This document shows positions 55,905-64,000 of a stretch of DNA of 64,000 nucleotides, piece by piece. Position numbers and translations under genes: made by a program. Under the pieces are notes generated by a model. The model saw nothing but the letters and a program-made list of their open reading frames with translations, searched no databases and was not told where the DNA came from. Each line of letters begins with the position of its first letter. The stretch's first letter is position 1. Source of the DNA: Alcaligenaceae bacterium (GTDB lineage Bacteria; Pseudomonadota; Gammaproteobacteria; Burkholderiales; Burkholderiaceae_B); the NCBI GenBank assembly GCA_029265795.1, contig JAJUGV010000003.1, forward strand, positions 1 to 64,000. The letters are read 5' to 3'.

Positions 55905-57238
55905 GGGGGCTGCTTTCTGGCGGGACGTGGCGGGCTCGTCTGACTGCGCTGCGTGAACAGAAATTTTTGGGCCACGTGGCCGCGCTAATGACGGGCTCAG
56001 TCATTGCGCAGGCAGTGCCGGTACTGTTGAGCCCCGTGCTGACACGCTTGTATGTGCCCGCGGATTTCGCCGCCTTTGCCCTTTTCATGTCGGTGAATGC
56101 GGTGGTGTCCGTTGTTGGCGCTGCGCGCTACGATCAGGCGATCCTGCTGCCCGCCACAGAGGAAGACGCCCTTAACATCGTGGCACTTTCCTGGATCGTA
56201 CTCACGACCTTGTGCATGGTGCTGTCGCTAGTCATCGCCCTGTCCTACGGCGGCTTGCCCGCTAGCTGGCTGGAAACGTTACACGGCGACTGGCTCTACC
56301 TGTTACCGGCGGCGGTGTTCTTCAGTACGTCATTCCAGATTCTTTCCAACTGGAACAACCGCTGTGGGCGCTTTCCCCAGCTTGCTGTCAGCCGGGCCGT
56401 GCAAGGGTCTTTAGGAGGCGTCGCACAGTGCGGCATGGGCTATGGCGGGCTGCACGGCATAGGGCTGATCTGGGGCTGGTTGCTGGGTCAGGTCGCAGGC
56501 CTGGGCATGCTGCTGCGAAGTAACCTGGCCTCATTACTGGAGGGGCGCTCCAAAATCGAGCGAGCACGGCTCGTGGCCAATGCGCGTCACTATAAGCGCT
56601 TCCCCCTGCTTTCTACCTGGGGCTGCCTGTTTGACAGTGGTGCTTCGATGATGGTGCTGCTGATCATCAGTCACACCTTTTCCAGCACCGTCACCGGCCT
56701 GTTCAGTTTCACTCAGCGCGTACTCGCCATGCCGTTGTTTCTGATCTCGAGCGCTCTTGCCCAGGTGTTGCATCAACGCATCGCTCAGATGAATAACGAG
56801 GACGCCACGGGCATTCTGCCTTACGTCCTGCGCGCCGCTGCCGCCCTGACGGCCATCGCCATTCCGTTTGTCGTCGTGCTAAGCCTTTTCGGGGTGGAGC
56901 TCTTTACCTTCGTGTTCGGCGCTCAATGGGCCGATGCCGGCAGATATGCCGGCCTGATCTCCATGGCCGTAGGCATTCGCTTCATCGTCAGCCCACTCAC
57001 CGTCGTGCTCGCGCTCAATCACAACGTTAAGAGCGCTGTCCAGTGGCAAGTGCTGTATTTCTTCAGTGTCACCCTCACACTGGCGCTGGGCAACCATCTG
57101 CCCATCGACGATTTTCTCAAGCTCTTCGTCGTGCACGAGCTCGTTCTCTTTGCCATCTATTTCCTCCTCATCATCAAAGGTGCGAAGCGGCGCCCCGACG
57201 CCGCTCCGTCGCCCTTGGCTAATGAATCGGTTACCTGA
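55901..57238 (+). CDS. wzx: Polysaccharide repeat-unit flippase (Wzx family)
   Basis: A 445-aa membrane protein with about 12 helices, typical of the MATE/PST-like Wzx family: HVAALMTGSVIAQAVPVLLSPVLTRLYVPADFAAFALFMSV opens the core. It flips the undecaprenyl-linked repeat unit to the periplasm, where the Wzy-like protein polymerises it. The GTG start overlaps the aminotransferase stop. Confidence 0.88.
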   Translation: MRGLLSGGTWRARLTALREQKFLGHVAALMTGSVIAQAVPVLLSPVLTRLYVPADFAAFALFMSVNAVVSVVGAARYDQAILLPATEEDALNIVALSWIVLTTLCMVLSLVIALSYGGLPASWLETLHGDWLYLLPAAVFFSTSFQILSNWNNRCGRFPQLAVSRAVQGSLGGVAQCGMGYGGLHGIGLIWGWLLGQVAGLGMLLRSNLASLLEGRSKIERARLVANARHYKRFPLLSTWGCLFDSGASMMVLLIISHTFSSTVTGLFSFTQRVLAMPLFLISSALAQVLHQRIAQMNNEDATGILPYVLRAAAALTAIAIPFVVVLSLFGVELFTFVFGAQWADAGRYAGLISMAVGIRFIVSPLTVVLALNHNVKSAVQWQVLYFFSVTLTLALGNHLPIDDFLKLFVVHELVLFAIYFLLIIKGAKRRPDAAPSPLANESVT

Positions 57239-57261
57239 CGACCCCCAAACAGGAGCGTTTC

Positions 57262-59154
57262 ATGTGTGGTATCACCGGCGGATGGTGGTCCGCCCCCCCT
57301 TTGCATCTTGAGCGCCGCATGGCGGCATCCCTGCATACTCTGCGGCTGCGCGGCCCCAATGATAGTGGCTGTCGCTATCTGGGCGTCGCGGGTGGACGCC
57401 TTGCCCTGGGTCATACCCGCCTGTCTGTGATCGATCTGAGCGACCTGGCCCGGCAACCCATGAGTTCGCCGGATGGCCGCTACTGGATCATCTTCAACGG
57501 CGAAATCTACAACTATCGTGAACTACGTCGTGAACTGGTCGCGTTGGGACGGACATTTCGTTCCCAATCCGACACGGAAGTTTTGCTGGCGGCCTGGATT
57601 CAATGGCATAAAGAGTGTCTCACGCGCCTGGAAGGGATGTTCGCCTTCGTCATTTACGACAGCACTAAGAAGACGCTATGTGCGGCGCGCGACGGCTTCG
57701 GCATCAAGCCCCTTTACTATTCACAGCGCAATGGCCGCCTGCTGTTTTCCTCGGAACCGCCGGCATTGCTGGCATTGCGCAGCGGAGAGCAGCCGCGCGC
57801 CAATTGGCAACGGTGCTACGACTACCTGGTGCACGGCGATTATGACAACAGCGCGCAGACCTTCATTGATGACATCCAGGCACTGAGACCCGGCCACTGG
57901 TTCGAACACCATCTGGAGCGACCCGCTGCCATCGTGCAGCAGATATGGTGGCAGCCGGATACCCGCCAGCATTCACAATTGAGCTTCGATGACGCCGTCG
58001 ACGCCGTCCGAGATCAGTTCCTGCGCAGTGTCAGGCTGCACTTGCGCAGCGATGTGCCGCTGGGTGCCACGCTATCCGGTGGAATCGACTCTTCAGCCAT
58101 TGTCTGCGCCATCCGGCACCTTGAGCCCGACCTACCCCTGCACACTTTCAGCTACGTCGCCGCCAACGATCGGCGCTCGGAAGAGCACTGGATCGATCGT
58201 GTAAACGAACATGTGGGGGCCATCTCACACAAGGTGGTCGCAGGCCCCGATGATTTGGCGCGAGACCTTGAACCCCTGATTGCCCTGCAGGGCGAGCCAT
58301 TCATGAGTACATCCGTCTACGCGCAATATCGCGTATACGGGCTGGCGCGGGAACACGGTATCACCGTCACCCTCGAAGGTCAGGGTGCGGACGAACTACT
58401 GGGCGGCTATGTCGGTTTTCCAGGACAACGCATGCTTAGCATGTTGGAACAAGGCCGCATTCTGGAGCTGCAACGCTTCGCCTACCAATGGTCTCGCTGG
58501 CCGGGTCGCAGCTATGGGCGCGCCTGGCAGTTTCTTGCAGCCGCAGCCCTGCCTGACAGCCTGTTTCACATTGCACGGCATTACACGGGGCGGGCGCCGG
58601 CCCCTCCTTGGCTACAGGCCGACATGCTGCGTGAAGCGGGCGTGGACATGCGCTATATGCGCGAGGCTCGCAAACCCGAGGCGCGGGGCCGCCGCGTTGT
58701 GGAGTCGCTGGCTCATTCGCTGCACCAACGTTTTCTGCCAGGCTACCTGCGCGAGGGTGACCGCAACTCCATGCAGTTTTCGGTAGAAAGCCGCCTGCCT
58801 TTTCTGACGCTTCCCATGGCGAAACTAATGCTGTCTCTGCCCGAGGAATATTTAATTTCCGCGGGGGGGGAAACCAAACACGTGTTTCGCGCGGCCATGC
58901 GCGGCATCATCCCGGACGACGTGCTGGATCGCCGCGACAAGATCGGCTTCGAGACTCCCGAATTCGACTGGCTGAGCGCCATGTCTGACACCGTACGCGG
59001 CTGGCTGGCCCACGGTGAGGAAATCCCTTTCATCAATTACCCCGAGATGATGCGGCAGTTCGACGTCATCATGAGCGGGCGTCGCCCCTGCAACACGCAA
59101 CTCTGGCGCTGGATCAACTTCATCAAGTGGCACGAACAGGCCGGCGTGCAGTAA
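57262..59154 (+). CDS. AsnB-type glutamine amidotransferase (WbpS-like)
   Basis: A 630-aa asparagine-synthase-like enzyme. The N-terminal glutaminase has nucleophile Cys2 (MCGITGGWW), RLSVIDLS and FNGEIYNY; the synthetase domain has the ATP pyrophosphatase loop SGGIDSS (272-278) and EGQGADELLGGY. In polysaccharide loci such enzymes amidate uronic acids, so the likely target is ManNAc3NAcA or another uronate in the repeat unit. It lies 23 bp after wzx. Confidence 0.88.
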   Translation: MCGITGGWWSAPPLHLERRMAASLHTLRLRGPNDSGCRYLGVAGGRLALGHTRLSVIDLSDLARQPMSSPDGRYWIIFNGEIYNYRELRRELVALGRTFRSQSDTEVLLAAWIQWHKECLTRLEGMFAFVIYDSTKKTLCAARDGFGIKPLYYSQRNGRLLFSSEPPALLALRSGEQPRANWQRCYDYLVHGDYDNSAQTFIDDIQALRPGHWFEHHLERPAAIVQQIWWQPDTRQHSQLSFDDAVDAVRDQFLRSVRLHLRSDVPLGATLSGGIDSSAIVCAIRHLEPDLPLHTFSYVAANDRRSEEHWIDRVNEHVGAISHKVVAGPDDLARDLEPLIALQGEPFMSTSVYAQYRVYGLAREHGITVTLEGQGADELLGGYVGFPGQRMLSMLEQGRILELQRFAYQWSRWPGRSYGRAWQFLAAAALPDSLFHIARHYTGRAPAPPWLQADMLREAGVDMRYMREARKPEARGRRVVESLAHSLHQRFLPGYLREGDRNSMQFSVESRLPFLTLPMAKLMLSLPEEYLISAGGETKHVFRAAMRGIIPDDVLDRRDKIGFETPEFDWLSAMSDTVRGWLAHGEEIPFINYPEMMRQFDVIMSGRRPCNTQLWRWINFIKWHEQAGVQ

Positions 59155-59198
59155 CACTCGCCCGGTCAGCATTTCCGGCCACTCATTCCCCTGTCTGC

Positions 59199-59224
59199 CG
59201 TTTCCACAGGACGTTTCCACAGGA
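59199..59224 (+). repeat. 13-bp tandem duplication carrying the wbpM ribosome site
   Basis: CGTTTCCACAGGA occurs twice head-to-tail (59199-59211, 59212-59224). The second copy supplies the AGGA(G) Shine-Dalgarno of the wbpM-type gene; the first duplicates it. Confidence 0.8.
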
Positions 59225-59233
59225 GCCACGTCT

Positions 59234-61312
59234 ATGGATTCCATTATCGACAAACCGACCTCTGATGTGCGTCACCGACCACACGGAGGACCTGCCAGCT
59301 TGCGCGCTCGACTGCTTGCCCTGCCGCGCCTGAAGAAGCGGATGCTGCAGGTCACGGTCGATACCGGTTTGATCTGGTTTTCTCTATGGTTGGCGTTCTT
59401 CCTGCGAATGGATGACCCCCGTGCCGCTCAACCGCTGGGCGGCCATGCCTGGCTGTTCGCTATGGCGCCCTTGCTGATCATCCCTGTACTGGCGAAGGCG
59501 GGCCTATATCGAGCCGTGTTGCGCTACCTTGGCCCCGCAACGCTCTGGAGCATGGCATTCGCAGTTTGCGTGTCCGCCATACTGCTGGCAGCGGCGCTGT
59601 GGCTGCATGGCCCGGGCCCCGTGCCGGTTCCACGCTCCGTCATCCCCATTCACGCCCTGTTGAACTTGGCCTTGCTCGGCGGCGTCCGTGTACTGGCGCG
59701 TGCCTGGTTTCAAAGCGGTGGCACCCCCCTACCGCGCCGCGAGGCGCCTGGGGCTTTAGCCGCCCCGCACCCTAAAAACGTTGCCATCTATGGGGTCGGC
59801 GTCGCCGGCAATCTGCTGCTTGCCACCTTGCGCAAAGATCGCGGCCGCAGGGTGGTCGCTTTTCTGGACGACAACCCCGACCTGCATGGCCGTACTATCT
59901 CCGGCGTGCCGGTCCATGACTCAGCACGCATCGGCTGCCTGGTGGACCGACTGGCGATCAGCGAAGTCTTGCTAGCCCTGCCGTCAGTCAGTCGGGCGCG
60001 CCGCCACGCAATCATCGGTAAGCTGGCGCTCTACCCGTTCACGGTGCGCACGATACCCGGCTTCCGTGAGTTGACTCAGGGCAAGCTAAAAGTGGACGAG
60101 CTGCGCGAGGTCGATATCACCGACCTCCTAGGGCGTGATCCCGTGGAACCGGATGTCGAGCTCTTGGAACGTTGTATCCGCGACCTCACGGTAATGGTGA
60201 CCGGCGCGGGCGGGTCGATAGGTTCCGAACTGTGCCGCCAGATTTTGCGCAACGGTCCTAGTATTCTGATCCTGTTTGAGCACTGCGAGTACAACCTGTA
60301 CAAGATTCAGAACGAGCTTGAAGATCGGATCCGACGGGATCGGTTAAAAACCCAGGTAGTGCCGATTCTCAATTCTGTACGTGACCAGCAGCGGCTGTTT
60401 GACGTGATGTCCGCCTGGAACGTCGACACGGTGTATCACGCCGCCGCCTACAAGCATGTGCCGATGGTGGAATGCAATATGGCCGAGGGCATCCTGAATA
60501 ACGTATTCGGGACGCTTTATTCTGCGCAGGCTGCGCTGCGTGCCGGTGTCACCAATTTCGTGCTGATTTCGACCGACAAGGCCGTACGCCCCACCAATAC
60601 CATGGGCTGCACTAAGCGGCTGGCCGAGTTGATACTGCAAGCCCTGGCGGCGGAGCCCGAACCCATTCCCTATGGGGACCACAGCGGAATTGTGCTGCCC
60701 AACCGTACCCGCTACACCATGGTGCGCTTCGGAAATGTTCTCGGATCCTCGGGCTCGGTGGTGCCACGCTTCAGGGAACAGATCCTGGCAGGTGGGCCCG
60801 TCACTGTGACCCACCCCGAGATCACGCGCTATTTCATGACCATTCCGGAGGCTGCCACACTGGTCATTCAAGCCGGGTCCATGGGCACTGGCGGAGACGT
60901 CTTCGTGCTCGACATGGGCGAGCCCGTCAAGATAAGTGATTTGGCCGAGAAAATGATTCTGCTTTCAGGATTGACAGTGCGTACTTCTGAAAACCCAGAG
61001 GGGGACATCGCAATTGAATTCGTGGGCCTGCGTCCGGGAGAAAAGCTCTACGAAGAGCTACTAATCGGACACGATGTTTCACCCACTCGCCATCCCATGA
61101 TCATGCGTGCCAATGAAAATCGCCTGGAATGGGAAACCCTGAAGACGATACTGGAGGAACTCACCCTGGCCATTGCAGACGACAATTACCCACGTATGCG
61201 TGAGCTCTTCACGCAAGTTGTGGACGGCTATCACCCCGAATCGGAAATGGTGGACTGGATCCACCTGCATCACACCACCGCCTGCGCCGGTCTCACTCAG
61301 CCCGCACGCTAG
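59234..61312 (+). CDS. wbpM: UDP-GlcNAc 4,6-dehydratase (WbpM/FlaA1-like, membrane)
   Basis: A 692-aa WbpM/CapD/WlbL-type protein. About four N-terminal membrane helices (40-155), a first Rossmann-like domain (VAIYGVGVAGNLLLATL, about 183-199), then an SDR domain with TGAGGSIG (323-330), STDKA (446-450) and Met457-x3-Lys461, where Met replaces the usual catalytic Tyr as in WbpM. It dehydrates UDP-GlcNAc to the UDP-4-keto-6-deoxy sugar, the substrate for the DegT aminotransferase. It is the last gene of the polysaccharide operon. No clear terminator hairpin was found just after it. Confidence 0.93.
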   Translation: MDSIIDKPTSDVRHRPHGGPASLRARLLALPRLKKRMLQVTVDTGLIWFSLWLAFFLRMDDPRAAQPLGGHAWLFAMAPLLIIPVLAKAGLYRAVLRYLGPATLWSMAFAVCVSAILLAAALWLHGPGPVPVPRSVIPIHALLNLALLGGVRVLARAWFQSGGTPLPRREAPGALAAPHPKNVAIYGVGVAGNLLLATLRKDRGRRVVAFLDDNPDLHGRTISGVPVHDSARIGCLVDRLAISEVLLALPSVSRARRHAIIGKLALYPFTVRTIPGFRELTQGKLKVDELREVDITDLLGRDPVEPDVELLERCIRDLTVMVTGAGGSIGSELCRQILRNGPSILILFEHCEYNLYKIQNELEDRIRRDRLKTQVVPILNSVRDQQRLFDVMSAWNVDTVYHAAAYKHVPMVECNMAEGILNNVFGTLYSAQAALRAGVTNFVLISTDKAVRPTNTMGCTKRLAELILQALAAEPEPIPYGDHSGIVLPNRTRYTMVRFGNVLGSSGSVVPRFREQILAGGPVTVTHPEITRYFMTIPEAATLVIQAGSMGTGGDVFVLDMGEPVKISDLAEKMILLSGLTVRTSENPEGDIAIEFVGLRPGEKLYEELLIGHDVSPTRHPMIMRANENRLEWETLKTILEELTLAIADDNYPRMRELFTQVVDGYHPESEMVDWIHLHHTTACAGLTQPAR

Positions 61313-61450
61313 CGAATATACAAAAAAGAGTTACCGTACAGTATCGATTTGAAGCGTTTACAGGCATTGCCCCAACAATTATGAAACAGGTTCTGGTCCA
61401 CAATAGGCTGCATGACCTAATGGATTTACCGGAAGAAAAAGGGGCTTGTC

Positions 61451-61774
61451 ATGAAGAAACTGTTTTTGCTGGGGCTCGCTCTGTCTGCCGGCCTATTCAG
61501 CGCGACCGCCAAGGCCGATGTGGATGTGCATATAGGGATAGGCGTGCCCGGCGTCGTGATAGGAACCGGCGGCCACCACCACTACCATCCCCCCGCGAGG
61601 CATTACCACTACAGCCCGCCGGTGGTTTACTACTATCCCGAAAAAGTCTACAAGCACAAGCATAAGCACTACAAGAAACACCCGCATCGGAATCAACACC
61701 GTCATCACCTGCGCCATGGGCACCGCCCGGGGCCGCCGCCCCATGCCCATGCACGCGGCCATTGGAGCCGCTGA
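61451..61774 (+). CDS. Exported histidine-rich protein, unknown function
   Basis: A 107-aa protein with a signal peptide (about 1-22, AKA-D). A short hydrophobic start (VDVHIGIGVPGVVIG) precedes a tail with about 20 His plus many Lys, Tyr and Pro, in clusters HHHYH, KHKHKHYKKH and HRHHLRHGH. It could bind Ni, Zn or Cu in the periplasm, or associate with acidic polysaccharide through its positive charge; both are inference. AAAAGGGG precedes the ATG. It ends at a strong bidirectional terminator. Confidence 0.75.
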   Translation: MKKLFLLGLALSAGLFSATAKADVDVHIGIGVPGVVIGTGGHHHYHPPARHYHYSPPVVYYYPEKVYKHKHKHYKKHPHRNQHRHHLRHGHRPGPPPHAHARGHWSR

Positions 61775-61790
61775 ACAGATGCGACTTAAC

Positions 61791-61838
61791 AATGAAATTG
61801 GGCGGTGTGCGTGAACCAGCACACCGCCCAATTTCATT
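61791..61838. terminator. 20-bp perfect bidirectional terminator hairpin
   Basis: The arms 61791-61810 and 61819-61838 are perfectly complementary over 20 bp, with the loop GTGAACCA. The GC-rich inner stem is flanked by AATGAAATT/AATTTCATT, giving U-rich 3' sides in both directions. It lies between the His-rich gene and the convergent serS. Confidence 0.85.
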
Positions 61839-61859
61839 TCCGATTAACTTCGTGTAGGC

Positions 61860-63197
<1,338 letters not shown>

Positions 63198-63255
63198 TCA
63201 GCCGGAATATATTTTGGAATCAAAGGTTATACAAAAAAGCAGGCATGGCGCGGCA

Positions 63256-64000
63256 TTACCCGGACTTGTACTGGTCATCAAGCTGACGCAAGAACGCCAG
63301 CTTTTGCTGGATTTTACCTTCCAGGCCGCGATCTGTCGGCTCGTAGAATCTGGGACGCAAACCGTCGGGGAAATAATGTTCGCCCGCAGCGTAGCCGTAT
63401 GGCTCGTCATGGGCATAACGATAAGCCCTGCCGTGACCCAATTCTTTCATGAGCTTGGTGGGAGCGTTGCGCAGATGCATAGGCACCGGCGCACTGCCGT
63501 GCTGCTCGGCGTAACGGCGGGCCGCCTTATAGGCGTTGTAGACCGCGTTGGATTTGGCGGCACAGGCCAAATAAACCACGGCCTGCGCAAGCGCCAGCTC
63601 GCCTTCGGGCGAACCGAGCCGCTCGTAGATATCGGCCGCATTGAGTGCCAGCTGCGTTGCGCGTGGGTCGGCCAAGCCGATGTCTTCGACCGCCATGCGT
63701 ATGAGACGCCGGGACAGGTAGCGGGGGTCGGCGCCCCCATCGAGCATACGGGCAAACCAATACAACGAGGCGTCGGGGTCAGACCCCCGTATCGATTTGT
63801 GCAGGGCGCTGATCTGGTCGTAGAAAGCATCACCACCCTTATCGAAACGCCGCAAATTCTGCGATAAAGACGTTTCCAACCAGCCCGCGTCCACGACCTC
63901 CTGCCCCGCGTTGCGTGCCGACTCGGAAACAATTTCCATAGCATTGATGAGTCGCCTCGCATCGCCATCGGCCCAACGTGCCAACTGCTCGCGGGCAGCG
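63256..64000 (-). CDS. rarA: Replication-associated recombination protein A (RarA/MgsA), 5' end outside the window
   Basis: The reading frame is open to the right edge, so only about 248 C-terminal residues are seen. They include the lid helix region (REQLARWADGDARRLINAMEI) and the MgsA tetramerisation domain: FDKGGDAFYDQISALHKSIRGSDPDASLYWFARMLDGG, then LIRMAVEDIGLADPRA. RarA acts at stalled replication forks with SSB. The AAA+ Walker motifs lie beyond the window. The serS-rarA neighbourhood is common in proteobacteria. Confidence 0.95.
   Translation of the reverse strand, partial: AAREQLARWADGDARRLINAMEIVSESARNAGQEVVDAGWLETSLSQNLRRFDKGGDAFYDQISALHKSIRGSDPDASLYWFARMLDGGADPRYLSRRLIRMAVEDIGLADPRATQLALNAADIYERLGSPEGELALAQAVVYLACAAKSNAVYNAYKAARRYAEQHGSAPVPMHLRNAPTKLMKELGHGRAYRYAHDEPYGYAAGEHYFPDGLRPRFYEPTDRGLEGKIQQKLAFLRQLDDQYKSG

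Overview
The window reads as the chromosome of a GC-rich betaproteobacterium, most likely Burkholderiales/Alcaligenaceae (the Bordetella-Achromobacter-Pusillimonas group). This is inferred from the abundance of Bug/TctC-type solute receptors, TRAP and TctABC transporters, LysR/IclR/GntR-controlled catabolic cassettes, and a wlb/wbp-type 2,3-diacetamido-mannuronate polysaccharide locus like those of Bordetella and Pseudomonas. No rRNA, IS element, CRISPR array or prophage was seen. Coding density is high and most operons use 1-8 nt stop/start overlaps.

Layout. 1-3.1 kb: end of a tandem pair of DUF262 proteins, the second carrying a C-terminal DUF1524/HNH-like region; a candidate type IV-like nucleic-acid defence module cut by the left edge. 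3.2-5.7 kb: a cytochrome P450 and an FMN-dependent 2-hydroxyacid oxidase. 5.7-8.2 kb (minus): lrgA-lrgB-pirin-PaaY-like gene cluster. 8.2-12.5 kb (minus): a four-carbon acid sugar (D-threonate/erythronate-type) operon of permease, DUF1537 kinase, PdxA-like dehydrogenase and GntR regulator, with a 19-bp perfect palindrome upstream. 12.7-13.4 kb: a glycine-zipper lipoprotein and an EF-hand protein. 13.6-16.5 kb: a DctPQM TRAP transporter. 16.5-18.9 kb: LysR regulator divergent from an omega-amino acid:pyruvate aminotransferase. 18.9-27.8 kb: a NUC1-type nuclease, tctCBA, an IclR regulator, and a divergent cassette of RraA-like aldolase, D-2-hydroxyacid dehydrogenase, Bug receptor, SMP-30-like lactonase and a small membrane protein.

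28-38.2 kb: a peptide/opine-type ABC uptake system (binding protein, two permeases, two ATPases) with a LysR regulator and a four-gene flavoenzyme set resembling opine oxidase / HcnABC / D-hydroxyproline dehydrogenase. The set has one 2Fe-2S subunit, one large FAD/BFD subunit and two different DAO-type subunits, suggesting import and oxidation of an N-substituted or D-amino acid.

38.3-61.3 kb: a 51-residue minus-strand gene, a tRNA-Ser(CGA), then an RfaH/NusG-like antiterminator followed by a long polysaccharide operon: wza, wzc, wlbA/wbpB, wlbB/wbpD, wlbC/wbpE, a FemAB/GNAT-like transferase, a polysaccharide deacetylase, wlbD/wbpI, GT4, wzy, an unrecognised 429-aa protein, a GT2-phosphoglycosyltransferase fusion, a DegT aminotransferase, wzx, an AsnB-type amidotransferase and a WbpM-type dehydratase. 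The leader carries GGCGGTAGC, the core of the enterobacterial ops element, one base after a stable hairpin. The locus therefore looks like a Wzx/Wzy-dependent surface polysaccharide under linked RfaH-type antitermination. 61.4-64 kb: a His-rich exported protein, a 20-bp bidirectional terminator hairpin, serS, and the 3' part of rarA cut by the right edge.
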